Source: Clostridium beijerinckii
GTDB lineage: Bacteria; Bacillota; Clostridia; Clostridiales; Clostridiaceae
NCBI RefSeq assembly: GCF_036699995.1
Contig: NZ_CP144906.1
Location: 623,501 to 687,500 of the forward strand
Direction of reading: 5' to 3'
Length of the DNA: 64,000 nucleotides
The first letter of the stretch is position 1; each line of letters starts with the position of its first letter. A program made the position numbers and the translations under genes. A model generated the notes under the pieces. The model was not told where the DNA came from and did not search any database. It saw only the letters and a program-made list of their open reading frames with translations. This document shows positions 56,214 to 64,000 of this stretch, in pieces.

Positions 56214-56609
56214 ATAATATTAACTCCAATTCTTAATTTATTTTATTTAAACCACATTTATATTAAAATTACGTATATTAAAGATCATTATATTTAGATA
56301 TCATACTAACGTAATAAATAATTAAAAAATCAAACGAACAAGCTTTTAAAGCTTATTCTTAAAGTATATTAACATAACAATAATTAGTTTACAAACAATA
56401 TCAATAGTCAAGGGTAGTGTAAATTCAAAGCAACTTATAAAGAAATATTTATAATTTACAGATTGAGGAGTAATTAATGAAATTTGTATTTGAAAATTAA
56501 AAGATAAATTAAAAATAAAAATTTATTGCCTTTTTACTTCTATGTAATATAATAATTAGAGATAGTAGTAAATTATAACTAAGTGAAGATATACAGGGCG
56601 GTGTAAAAG
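56214..56609. other. Divergent A+T-rich region between ygiQ and the PRC/MgtE-N gene
   Basis: No gene recognised. A+T-rich, holding the ygiQ promoter area on the minus strand and the leader of the next unit; no consensus promoter is claimed. See the 31-codon ORF and the structured leader entries that follow. Confidence 0.4.
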
Positions 56610-56765
56610 ATGGAGGAAGGACCTCAGAATATAAACTATAATATAGCAAAAACTAAATATATTCAGAAGGAAAATCTTTTATCTTGCCTTAAAAGATATA
56701 AGTAGATGTAATTTAGTTACAATACTAATTTCACTTAAGGATTTTCTTTCTGCAGAAGTAGGGGG
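56579..56765 (+). ncRNA. Candidate structured leader of the PRC/MgtE-N/CBS gene
   Basis: Two long complementary pairs interlock: AAGTGAA (56581-56587) with TTCACTT (about 56731-56738), and TTCAGAAGGAAAATCTTTT (from 56662) with the complement AAGGATTTTCTTTCTGCAG (56738-56756). They cross, so they are alternatives or a pseudoknot; a hairpin ATCTTTT/AAAAGAT lies between. No match to the M-box (magnesium) riboswitch was seen. A 31-codon ORF lies inside. Function is inferred only from position. Confidence 0.4.
56610..56705 (+). CDS. Possible leader peptide or small protein (31 aa)
   Basis: ATG 56610 to TAG 56703. Product begins MEEGPQNINYNIAKTKYIQK and ends KENLLSCLKRYK. A weak ribosome-binding site, GGGCGGTG, lies seven bases or so upstream. 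It is embedded in the interlocking leader that precedes the PRC/MgtE-N/CBS gene, 70 bases before that gene. It could be a regulatory upstream peptide or chance; too short for statistical support. Confidence 0.35.
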   Translation: MEEGPQNINYNIAKTKYIQKENLLSCLKRYK

Positions 56766-56775
56766 AATAATTAAG

Positions 56776-58023
56776 ATGGAATTATCTATATTTCTATATA
56801 CTAACATTTTAGATAAAAAAGTTTATGACGAGTTTGGTGATGTTTTAGGAACTCTAAGAGATATTTATGTGACTACAGAGGATGGATATCCTAGAATAAT
56901 TGGGTATAAGCTTAAAAAGGACGGAGTAGCCTTTCATTATGAGTTTAGATATATAGAATTTTTAAATAGGGATGGTAAAATTAAGATCACAACAAGAGGA
57001 AGTAAAGAAATATTACCGATGAGGTATAGTTATCTTCTTTCAGAAAATCTATTAGATAAAAAGATAGTTGATATAAATGGAAAACAAGTTGTAAGAGTTA
57101 ATGATTTGAGAATTGCAAGAATTGCAGGAGAATACAGAGTTATTGGAGTTGAAACAGGGCAATTAGCGAGATATAGAAGACTAAAAATAGCTGGTATTAT
57201 GAAATTCATATACGGAATCATAGGAAAGAAGTTAGAAGATAAAGTCTTAAGATGGGATGATGTTGAGTCCTTGGAAATGATTGAAAATAATTTGAAATTA
57301 TCCATACCATATAAAAAATTATCAACTTTACATCCAGCGGACCTTGCAGATATATTAGAAAATCTAGATACAAACTCAAGAAAACAAGTATTGGAATCAC
57401 TGGATGAGGATTTAGCAGCCGATACATTAGAGGAAATAGATTCAGAATATAAGGGGACAATAATTAAGGAATTATCTGACAGCAAAACTGTAGAAGTGCT
57501 AGAAAATATGCCTAACGATGAGATAGCTGATTTGTTAGATGATTTAGATGAAGAAGAAAGAGAAAAAATATTAGTAAATTTAGAAAAAGAAGATGCAGAT
57601 GAAGTTAAGGAATTGTTGCAATATGAGGATGAAACTGTTGGTAGTATAATGAGTAAAGAATTTATATCTGTTAATCTAGATATTACAGTTGGAGATACTA
57701 TTGAGATATTAAAAGAAACAAAACCAGATGAGGAAGTTATATATTATATTTATATAACGGATGAAGAAGAACGTGTTCAAGGGGTAGTATCTTTAAGAGA
57801 CTTAATAGTTAATGATAATGATTTAAAGATAAGAGAAATAATGGATTATTCTGTATCACGTGTAAGGCATGATGATGAAATTAGCGAAGCTATAGAAGTT
57901 GCCTCAAAATATGATTTGAATTCAGTGCCAGTAGTAGATGAATATGAAAAATTAATTGGAATAGTAATTATTCATGATTTGATAGATGAATTTTTGTATC
58001 CTCTTTGGAAGAAGAAAAATTAG
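56776..58023 (+). CDS. PRC-barrel, MgtE N-terminal and CBS-pair protein (no transport domain)
   Basis: 415 residues, ATG after TAGGGGGAATAATTAAG. Domains in order: a PRC-barrel-like repeat pair (about 1-165: FGDVLGTLRDIYVTTEDGYP and DINGKQVVRVNDLRIARI), the MgtE intracellular N-domain (about 175-290: LHPADLADILENLD, MPNDEIADLLDDLDEEERE), and a CBS pair (about 295-410: SIMSKEFISVNLDITVGDTI, IMDYSVSRVRHDDEIS). The membrane part of MgtE is missing, so this is a soluble sensor-like protein, not a magnesium channel by itself. A Mg2+-sensing regulator role is inferred. Confidence 0.85.
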   Translation: MELSIFLYTNILDKKVYDEFGDVLGTLRDIYVTTEDGYPRIIGYKLKKDGVAFHYEFRYIEFLNRDGKIKITTRGSKEILPMRYSYLLSENLLDKKIVDINGKQVVRVNDLRIARIAGEYRVIGVETGQLARYRRLKIAGIMKFIYGIIGKKLEDKVLRWDDVESLEMIENNLKLSIPYKKLSTLHPADLADILENLDTNSRKQVLESLDEDLAADTLEEIDSEYKGTIIKELSDSKTVEVLENMPNDEIADLLDDLDEEEREKILVNLEKEDADEVKELLQYEDETVGSIMSKEFISVNLDITVGDTIEILKETKPDEEVIYYIYITDEEERVQGVVSLRDLIVNDNDLKIREIMDYSVSRVRHDDEISEAIEVASKYDLNSVPVVDEYEKLIGIVIIHDLIDEFLYPLWKKKN

Positions 58024-58108
58024 AACATAAAATATTTAGATTTTTAATAAGAATAATGTTTTATTTGTATTATTTACCTGTAAGGATTACTTATTTTTAT
58101 ATATTTAA

Positions 58109-58159
58109 GAAAGTCAATACTTTTTGATTAAAATTTTAAAAAGTATTGACTTTTTTTTT
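58109..58159 (+). terminator. Terminator after the PRC/MgtE-N/CBS gene
   Basis: Stem AAAGTCAATACTTTTT / AAAAAGTATTGACTTT followed by a T-run. Confidence 0.85.
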
Positions 58160-58199
58160 AGAAAGAATATAATTATAATATAAAACCTATCAAAACACT

Positions 58200-58522
58200 A
58201 AGAATTAAAAACTATGAAAAAGAAAAGTAGCATAAAGGAAGTTTACAGAGAGAAAAGGATGCTGAGAACTTTTTATCTAGAATTTATGTGAAGTGCTCTT
58301 TGGAGTTGAAATTTGAAATCAAATATATTAAAGAAATGGAGTGAGAGCATATCCATTGATTTTTTTGATATATTTTTTAGTATGATTTTCCGGGATCACC
58401 CGTTATAGTGATATGATATCTTAAGTATCAAAATTGAGAGGGATTAGTTATTTAATCCAATTAGAGTGGAACCGCGAATTTTACTTCGTCTCTATAATTT
58501 TTTATGGAGGATGAAGTTTTTT
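58200..58522 (+). ncRNA. T-box leader, predicted cysteine-specific
   Basis: Stem I region begins near 58205 (AGAGAGAAAAGGATGCTGAG); candidate specifier TGC (Cys) at 58294-58296 in GAAGTGCTCTTT. The T-box sequence AGAGTGGAACCGCG is at 58463-58476; its TGGA bulge pairs with the tRNA end UCCA, meaning discriminator base U, which fits tRNA-Cys. The terminator hairpin ACTTCGTCTCTATA...TGGAGGATGAAGT with T7 is at about 58483-58522. Uncharged tRNA-Cys would favour the antiterminator and turn on cysK-cysE. Confidence 0.88.
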
Positions 58523-58596
58523 TATTATATTTAATATAAAATCAATGTAAAAAGATATACTAAAATTAGTAGAAATTTGAGGAGGAGAATAATAAT

Positions 58597-59508
58597 ATGG
58601 TTTATAATGGAGGATTAGAGTTAATAGGAAATACACCTATTTTAAAAATTAATAATTTAATTAAGGACGAAAATAGTGCAGATATATACGTAAAACTTGA
58701 AAAATTTAATCCGGGTGGAAGCGTTAAAGACAGAGCAGCATTAGGAATGATTGAGAGAGCTGAAAAGGAAGGCGTATTAAAGCCCGGGGCAACAATAGTA
58801 GAGCCTACAAGCGGAAATACAGGAATAGCACTCGCACTTATAGGGAAATTGAAAGGTTATAATGTAACAATAGTAATGCCAGAAACAATGAGTAAGGAAA
58901 GAAGAGATCTTATAAAAGCATACGGTGCAAATCTTGTATTGACTGAAGGAGCTAAGGGCATGAAAGGTGCTATAGAAAAGGCTCTGGAAATAGGAAGTGG
59001 AGAAGGATTTTTTATCCCTCAACAATTTGAGAATGTAGCTAATCCAGAAAAGCACTATGAAACAACAGCGGAAGAAATATATAAAGACATTCCAGATTTA
59101 GATGCCTTTGTTGCAGGCGTTGGAAGTGGTGGAACTGTAATAGGAGTATCTAAAAATTTAAAAAAGAAAAATTCGGATATTAAAGCATTTGCAGTTGAAC
59201 CAGCAAATTCACCAGTTTTAAGCGGTGGAAATCCAGGTGGTCATAAAATTCAAGGCATAGGAGCAGGATTTGTTCCAGGAGTTTATGATAAAGAATATGT
59301 AGATGAAATATTACAAGTAAGAGATGAAGATGCATTTAAAACAGCAAAAGCATTTGCTGAAAATGAAGGTGTATTGATTGGAATATCTTCAGGTGCAGCT
59401 GTATATGCAGCAATACAGGTTGCAAAAAGACTTGGAAAAGGTAAAAAGGTATTGGCTATTGCTCCAGATGGGGGAGAAAAGTATATATCTATGGGATTAT
59501 ATGATTAA
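58597..59508 (+). CDS. cysK: Cysteine synthase (O-acetylserine thiol-lyase)
   Basis: 303 residues, ATG after TTGAGGAGG. PLP-binding Lys in [35 protein letters not shown] for phosphate binding; [10 protein letters not shown] near the end. It makes cysteine from O-acetylserine and sulfide. Downstream of a T-box that reads cysteine tRNA; with cysE it forms a two-step cysteine operon. Confidence 0.96.
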   Translation: MVYNGGLELIGNTPILKINNLIKDENSADIYVKLEKFNPGGSVKDRAALGMIERAEKEGVLKPGATIVEPTSGNTGIALALIGKLKGYNVTIVMPETMSKERRDLIKAYGANLVLTEGAKGMKGAIEKALEIGSGEGFFIPQQFENVANPEKHYETTAEEIYKDIPDLDAFVAGVGSGGTVIGVSKNLKKKNSDIKAFAVEPANSPVLSGGNPGGHKIQGIGAGFVPGVYDKEYVDEILQVRDEDAFKTAKAFAENEGVLIGISSGAAVYAAIQVAKRLGKGKKVLAIAPDGGEKYISMGLYD

Positions 59509-59648
59509 TTAATTTAACTATAAAAGTTTTATTAATCATCATCGATTAACAGTGAAACAATTGATTTAACTTAAGATACTAATGAAGTTCTATTAATAAT
59601 TGTATATGTGAAAAGCTCTACTGAAAACTATAGAAAGGAGAATAGGCT

Positions 59649-60239
59649 GTGTTTAAAAAATTAAATTACGATCTAGAAAGAGTTTTAAGTGAAGATCCAG
59701 CGGCTAAAAGTAAACTAGAAGTATTATTATTGTACCCATGTATTCATGCACTAATATCATATAGAATTGCACATGCCCTATATTTAAAGAAATGGTTTTT
59801 CTTGGCAAGATTAATTTCTCAATTATCTAGGTTTTTAACAGGTATAGAAATTCATCCGGGAGCTAAGATAGGAAAAGGGTTGTTTATAGACCACGGAATG
59901 GGAGTAGTTATTGGTGAGACTGCAGAAGTAGGAGACAATGTTACGCTTTATCATGGTGTAACTCTAGGTGGTACAGGTAAGGATGTAGGGAAAAGACACC
60001 CAACTATCGAGGATGATGTTTTGATAGGTACAGGTGCAAAGGTGCTTGGACCTATAACTGTAGGAAAGGGTGCTAAGATAGGAGCTAATGCTGTAGTTGT
60101 AAAGAATGTACCAGCAAGTGCAACAGCAATAGGAGTTCAGGCTAAAAATATTGTTAGAAATAGTGCAAGTGCAGCAATAATTGAAATTAGTGATTTAAAA
60201 GGACGCAAAAAGAAAATATTTAACGATATGGTTATTTAA
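59649..60239 (+). CDS. cysE: Serine O-acetyltransferase
   Basis: 196 residues from GTG 59649, after GAAAGGAG. Left-handed beta-helix with hexapeptide repeats: [20 protein letters not shown], then [20 protein letters not shown]; catalytic His pair in DHG and YHGV. A short-form SAT (like EpsC). It feeds O-acetylserine to CysK; 140 bases after cysK, with the same T-box leader controlling both by inference. Confidence 0.95.
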   Translation: MFKKLNYDLERVLSEDPAAKSKLEVLLLYPCIHALISYRIAHALYLKKWFFLARLISQLSRFLTGIEIHPGAKIGKGLFIDHGMGVVIGETAEVGDNVTLYHGVTLGGTGKDVGKRHPTIEDDVLIGTGAKVLGPITVGKGAKIGANAVVVKNVPASATAIGVQAKNIVRNSASAAIIEISDLKGRKKKIFNDMVI

Positions 60240-60765
60240 TGCTTTATAGTATGGGAATATATGAAGTGCAATTAATATAAACTCGTATCTTGTATAGTTC
60301 AGTAGCATTTATTTATAGGAATTTTACTAAGTTAAGAGGTTTTACTAAATATTAAAACAGAGAATTTTTTTATTAATTATTTTATTAAGAAATGGATTAT
60401 AATTTGAAAATTGAGAGATGCATTAATTAAACTTTAGAGCAAGAAAGTTTAGTTAATGTATTTTTTTATATGAAGATTATGCTAAAGTTAAATAAGTTAT
60501 ATTAATTTATCTTGGTTATAATTAAAATGCTTTTTGCAAATAAGTTAGAATAGTAAAAGAAGATATTAGTATATTTGGTATGAAATCTTACAATAACCTT
60601 AATATTTTTGGTAATTGCATAGACATATGAAAGCATATATAATGTATATAAATAATGATCAATAATATATTATGCATGTAATACTTGTATAGAATTGAAT
60701 AATTGTAATAAAATGTAATTAGTAGTATAATATAAAATGTGATTATTAAGAAAGGTTGGAGAAAA
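60240..60765. other. Long A+T-rich spacer between cysE and the acyltransferase gene
   Basis: Contains one clear terminator (60418-60468). No gene or recognised RNA seen in the remainder; stretches of poly-AT. A promoter for the next gene is likely near 60700-60750, but no single consensus stands out. Confidence 0.45.
60418..60468 (+). terminator. Terminator of the cysK-cysE unit
   Basis: Stem ATGCATTAATTAAACTTT / AAAGTTTAGTTAATGTAT followed by T7; about 180 bases past cysE. Confidence 0.75.
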
Positions 60766-61470
60766 ATGTTATCACCAGTTGCAATAAAATTAATAAGAAT
60801 GATGCCAGAAGGGATAATTATAAAAATAGCAAAAAAAATAGTAGATAATTATATAAGAAAATATGCTAACATAACTGTTAATGGAGCAGATAATATAGAT
60901 AAAGTAAAAAAACCAAGAATATTTGTATGCAATCATTTGAGTAATTCGGACGGATTAGTTTTATCAAAAATGCTAAAAGAGAAAAGTGATCCACATTTTG
61001 TAATGGGAATAAAATTGTCAGAAGATCCAATAACAAAATTAGGAACTCAGATAGTGAAAAACATACCAATTAAACCTAATTCTGCTGATAAAGAAGCTAT
61101 TACAAGAGTTGTTAAAACTCTTAAAGAAGGAAATGATATTTTAATATTTCCTGAAGGCACTAGGAGTAGGACAGGTGCTATGATAGAAGGTAAAAAGGGA
61201 ATTCTGTTATTTGCAAGAATGGCAAAAGCGGAAATAATTCCAATTGGTATGTCTGGAACAGATAAGTTATTACCTATAAGTAAAAGTGGAGATATGGGAG
61301 CAGAGAAATGGCAGCATGCTGACGTTACTATAAATATAGGTGAAAAAATTGTATTTCCTGCTAAAGAGAAGGATGAAGACAAACATGAATATGATAATAA
61401 ATGTATGGATATCCTAATGAGGAGTATAGCGAGCCTCTTACCCGAAAGGTATAGAGGAATTTATAAGTAA
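60766..61470 (+). CDS. 1-acyl-glycerol-3-phosphate acyltransferase-like protein (PlsC family)
   Basis: About 234 residues from ATG 60766 (GGTTGGAG upstream; a frame start at 60739 lacks a site). HX4D motif in CNHLSNSDG and the FPEGTRSR motif are intact, so the acyltransferase site is complete. Amphipathic N-terminus instead of a clear transmembrane anchor. It acylates lysophospholipid or a related acceptor at the membrane surface. 16 bases upstream of nth, so co-transcribed. Confidence 0.88.
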   Translation: MLSPVAIKLIRMMPEGIIIKIAKKIVDNYIRKYANITVNGADNIDKVKKPRIFVCNHLSNSDGLVLSKMLKEKSDPHFVMGIKLSEDPITKLGTQIVKNIPIKPNSADKEAITRVVKTLKEGNDILIFPEGTRSRTGAMIEGKKGILLFARMAKAEIIPIGMSGTDKLLPISKSGDMGAEKWQHADVTINIGEKIVFPAKEKDEDKHEYDNKCMDILMRSIASLLPERYRGIYK

Positions 61471-61486
61471 GGAGATTACAAAAGAT

Positions 61487-62119
61487 ATGAAAGCAAGGAC
61501 AAAAAAAATTGTAGATATATTGAAAGAGACATATCCAGATGCAAAGTGTGAATTGAATTATGAAACACCACTCCAATTACTTATAGCTACAATATTGTCT
61601 GCTCAAACAACAGATAAAAAAGTGAACGAGGTAACAAAAGATCTATTTAGAGATTATCCAGATCTAGACTCTCTTTTAACATTAACAAACGAGGAACTTG
61701 AAGAAAGGATAAAGCAGATAGGTTTATATAGAAATAAATCCAAGAATTTAATACTTATGTTCAATCAACTTAAGGAAAAATTTAATGGAGAAGTCCCAAA
61801 GACAATGGAGGAAATAACTTCGCTTGCTGGAGCGGGAAGAAAAACAGCTAATGTAGTTTTATCAAATGCCTTTAATGTGCCATCTATTGCTGTAGATACA
61901 CATGTTTTTAGAGTATCAAATAGATTAAAACTTGCAGATTCAGAAAATGTTTTAGAAGTTGAAAAACAATTACAAAAAAAACTACCAAAGAAAGAGTGGA
62001 CTCTTATGCATCATCTACTTATATTTCATGGAAGAAGATGTTGTAGTGCTAGAAATCCTAAGTGTGGGGAATGTCCAATAAAGGATTTATGTAGTTATGA
62101 TAATAAAACTAACAGATAA
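61487..62119 (+). CDS. nth: Endonuclease III
   Basis: 210 residues, ATG after AAGGAG. Helix-hairpin-helix with catalytic Lys in LAGAGRKTANVVL, catalytic Asp in VDTHVFRVSNRL, and the C-terminal iron-sulfur cysteines in CCSARNPKCGECPIKDLC. Removes oxidised pyrimidines and cleaves at abasic sites. Full family length. Confidence 0.96.
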   Translation: MKARTKKIVDILKETYPDAKCELNYETPLQLLIATILSAQTTDKKVNEVTKDLFRDYPDLDSLLTLTNEELEERIKQIGLYRNKSKNLILMFNQLKEKFNGEVPKTMEEITSLAGAGRKTANVVLSNAFNVPSIAVDTHVFRVSNRLKLADSENVLEVEKQLQKKLPKKEWTLMHHLLIFHGRRCCSARNPKCGECPIKDLCSYDNKTNR

Positions 62120-62140
62120 AAGAATATTTATAAAATTTTC

Positions 62141-62185
62141 ATGAACCACAATTAAGACAATTTATAGTCAAAGTGGTTCTTTTAA
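62141..62185 (+). terminator. Terminator after nth
   Basis: Stem GAACCAC / GTGGTTC (with an alternative pairing CACAATTAA / TTTAATTGTG) and a T-rich stretch. Confidence 0.55.
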
Positions 62186-62274
62186 TTGTGCCGTTAATTT
62201 AATAAAATAAAGATAAGTTAGAATGAATAAATTTAATTAACAGGAAATATTAATAAGTATTTTGGAGGTAATCT

Positions 62275-63180
62275 ATGAAAATTGGAGTTATAATGGGTGG
62301 TATATCATCAGAAAGAGAGATATCATTGCAAAGTGGAAAATCTATAATTGAAAATATAAACAAGGAAAAGTATGAAGTGCTACCAATTGTAATAGATAAA
62401 AAAGAAGATATAATAAATAAATCTAAAGGGATAGATTTCGCACTTTTAGCTTTACATGGCCAATTTGGAGAGGATGGAACAGTTCAATCAGTGCTTCAAA
62501 CACTAGGTATACCATATTCAGGGTGTGGGCCTTTAAGTAGTGCTATGTGCATGGATAAAGACGTATCAAAATCCGTTTTAGAGGCAAATGGGATTAGGAC
62601 TGCTCCTTGGATTAACCTAAGAAAAGGCGATAATATAGATTTCAATAAAATAAATGAATTAGGATATCCAGTTGTAGTAAAACCTACTCATGGTGGATCA
62701 AGTGTTGCGACATTCATAGTTAAAGAAGAGAAGGAAATTGAAAACTGTGTTTCAGAAGCTTTTAAATGGGATAGCGAAGTTATGATAGAAAAATTTATAA
62801 AAGGTGATGAAATAACTTGCCCTGTATATAATAATAAAATGCTTCCAGTAATTGCAATTAAGCCTAAGGCTGAATTCTTTGACTTTACATCTAAATATCA
62901 AGATGGAGGGGCAGAAGAAATAGTAGTTGAGCTAGAAGCAGAGTTACACAAGGAAGTAGAAAAGATGGCGTTAGAAACTTATAAAGCACTTAAATGCGAA
63001 GTGTATTCTAGAGTTGATATGATAGTTACAGAGGAAGGCGTACCATACATTTTAGAAATAAATACTCTTCCAGGAATGACTAAAAATAGCCTAATTCCTA
63101 AAAGTGCAGCAGCTTTGAATATAGGATTTTCAGAACTGATAGATATGATCATACAGGATTCGTTGAAAATAAGCAGATAG
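62275..63180 (+). CDS. ddl: D-alanine-D-alanine ligase
   Basis: 301 residues, ATG after TTGGAGG. ATP-grasp with IMGGISSEREISLQSGKSI, LHGQFGEDGTVQSVLQTLG, KPTHGGSSVA and EINTLPGMTKNSLIP. Makes D-Ala-D-Ala for peptidoglycan. EINTLPGMT fits the normal D-Ala (vancomycin-sensitive) type ligases. Confidence 0.96.
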   Translation: MKIGVIMGGISSEREISLQSGKSIIENINKEKYEVLPIVIDKKEDIINKSKGIDFALLALHGQFGEDGTVQSVLQTLGIPYSGCGPLSSAMCMDKDVSKSVLEANGIRTAPWINLRKGDNIDFNKINELGYPVVVKPTHGGSSVATFIVKEEKEIENCVSEAFKWDSEVMIEKFIKGDEITCPVYNNKMLPVIAIKPKAEFFDFTSKYQDGGAEEIVVELEAELHKEVEKMALETYKALKCEVYSRVDMIVTEEGVPYILEINTLPGMTKNSLIPKSAAALNIGFSELIDMIIQDSLKISR

Positions 63181-63225
63181 TATATGAATTATAAAATTTT
63201 TTAAATATTTATAACATTAAAATTG

Positions 63226-63267
63226 AAAAACTACTTGTTTAAGAATACCTTAGACAAGTAGTTTTTA
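63226..63267. terminator. Bidirectional terminator between ddl and the Fur-family gene
   Basis: Stem AAAAACTACTTGT / ACAAGTAGTTTTT. T-run on both strands. Confidence 0.85.
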
Positions 63268-63347
63268 TCATAATTTCTATTGAAAACAATCTGCAAATCT
63301 TCCAGTAAAACCTTTTAGAAAATATAACTTATATTAAGACAACTTAG

Positions 63348-63761
63348 TTATTGTTTCTTTTTGCAATCTTTACATACGCCCTTCATAACCAAGTCATGAT
63401 CTGTTAAAGTGAAGCCAGTCGCATTTTGAACTAATTCTTGAATCTGAAGCATAGGACAAGGGATTTCAACTTCTTTGTGACATATATCACATTCCAAATG
63501 ATGCCTATGAGTTTTTCCTTTTAGCTTATATGAAAAGACTCCATCATTTAGAGTTATTTTTTCAATAATTTCTTTTTCTTCAAATAATTCTAAAGTTCTA
63601 TAAACCGTGCTCAAATTTATATTTATATTGTTGCTTTTATAAATCTGATATATTTTTTCAGCTGACAAACTGTTTTCAGAATTTTTTAATATACTTAGGA
63701 TTTCTGTTCTTCCTTTAGTTATTTTAATTCCTTTATTTTTAAGAATTTCCTTTGGTTCCAT
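63348..63761 (-). CDS. Fur family transcriptional regulator
   Basis: About 137 residues from ATG 63761, spaced eight bases after AGGGG; ATG 63767 is only two bases from it. Winged-helix domain (EILKNKGIKITKGRTEILSI, STVYRTLELFEEKEII), then the metal-binding half with HRHHLECDICHKE and the C-terminal CKDCKKK: two CxxC zinc-site pairs. Could be Fur, Zur or PerR; I cannot tell which from sequence, although the HHLEC context occurs in all. It lies beside a manganese-exporter-like gene, which suggests metal homeostasis. Confidence 0.9.
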   Translation of the reverse strand: MEPKEILKNKGIKITKGRTEILSILKNSENSLSAEKIYQIYKSNNININLSTVYRTLELFEEKEIIEKITLNDGVFSYKLKGKTHRHHLECDICHKEVEIPCPMLQIQELVQNATGFTLTDHDLVMKGVCKDCKKKQ

Positions 63762-63818
63762 TTTCATATCCCCTAACAGCTAAATATTAAATATATTATA
63801 TCACATATATTTAATATC

Positions 63819-64000
63819 TTAAAAAAATATCATCTTAAAACCAAAAAATATAAGAGCTATCCCGCCAAAAAAGTTAGCATACGTTGTAACAAATTTTATT
63901 TTTTTAATATATCTGCACATAAAAAATCCTACTGTACATGTAAATAAAGTGATTAATCCAATTAAAATTGAATCAACACAAAGTAGAAGATTGTATGAAA
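63819..64000 (-). CDS. MntP/YtaF-like membrane protein (partial, cut by window end)
   Basis: C-terminal 60 residues on the minus strand, stop at 63819, reading frame open to the window edge. Two membrane segments: CVDSILIGLITLFTCTVGFF and FGGIALIFFGFKMIFF. The Asp in CVDS and the Gly-Gly in FFGGIALIFFG are the pattern of the MntP/YtaF (manganese efflux, sporulation) family. Upstream of the Fur-family gene on the same strand, so the two may form an operon. Confidence 0.6.
   Translation of the reverse strand, partial: SYNLLLCVDSILIGLITLFTCTVGFFMCRYIKKIKFVTTYANFFGGIALIFFGFKMIFF

Noticed and set aside
56579..56765. Possible M-box (Mg2+) riboswitch before the MgtE-domain gene
   Set aside because: None of the conserved M-box core sequences were seen; only unrelated complementary arms.
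57030..57485. Minus-strand frame inside the PRC/MgtE-N/CBS gene
   Set aside because: Antisense of an acidic helical region; Ser/Leu-rich translation is typical of a shadow.

Overview
The window is about 64 kb of very A+T-rich DNA carrying Firmicutes core genes: the L21-Prp-L27-Obg cluster, sporulation genes (prkA-yhbH-spoVR, a coat F-like gene, YtaF/MntP-like), a T-box leader, rubrerythrin and many radical-SAM and iron-sulfur proteins. This points to an anaerobic, spore-forming Clostridium sensu stricto, probably close to C. beijerinckii or C. butyricum. That is an inference from gene content and order; no database search was possible. Almost the whole stretch is ordinary chromosome with Shine-Dalgarno-led genes and strong hairpin terminators. 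I saw no tRNA, rRNA, CRISPR array, intact insertion sequence or phage. LAYOUT. 1-21.5 kb is core: a DUF445 membrane protein cut by the window edge; two paired radical-SAM/DUF2344 genes and a ribonuclease G-type gene; an L21 leader followed by rplU, prp and rpmA; obg, yhbY, nadD, yqeK and an LCP (LytR) gene; an RluA-type pseudouridine synthase; a LysR regulator divergent from asd; a D-Ala-D-Ala carboxypeptidase; a ComEA-like protein; a lipoprotein plus RDD membrane pair; and rlmD. 21.6-31.2 kb is accessory: a TetR regulator, a decayed alpha/beta hydrolase, a macrolide 2'-phosphotransferase, a royal-jelly/yellow-family protein, a coat F protein beside a headless gene fragment, an OmpR-type two-component system, a small monooxygenase and a MATE exporter that share a duplicated promoter/operator cassette, and a CheY remnant. 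31.7-44 kb holds nfo, a cyclophilin lipoprotein, cstA divergent from a LytS/LytTR pair, a MerR regulator divergent from an aldo/keto reductase, the nickel-pincer cofactor genes larC-larE-larB, and an old-yellow-enzyme gene. 44-51.6 kb holds small Clostridium-type proteins, the prkA-yhbH-spoVR sporulation operon and rubrerythrin. 51.6-64 kb holds pssA, a lipid kinase, a YgiQ radical-SAM protein, a PRC/MgtE-N/CBS protein with a structured leader, a T-box-controlled cysK-cysE pair, plsC-like, nth, ddl, a Fur-family regulator and the end of an MntP/YtaF-like membrane protein. HOW THEY WORK TOGETHER. The clearest regulatory logic is: (i) T-box sensing of uncharged tRNA-Cys upstream of cysK-cysE; (ii) L21-leader control of rplU-prp-rpmA, with Prp expected to trim the L27 N-terminus; (iii) a predicted regulon in which the response regulator at 26450-27127 binds three 11-bp-phased heptads placed identically at the monooxygenase and MATE promoters; (iv) a MerR regulator with matching 7-4-7 dyads at its own and the aldo/keto reductase promoter; (v) LytS/LytTR next to cstA. 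No single feature is clearly a wholly new system. The best candidates for follow-up are the duplicated operator cassette, and the leader region with a 31-codon ORF before the MgtE-N/CBS gene.
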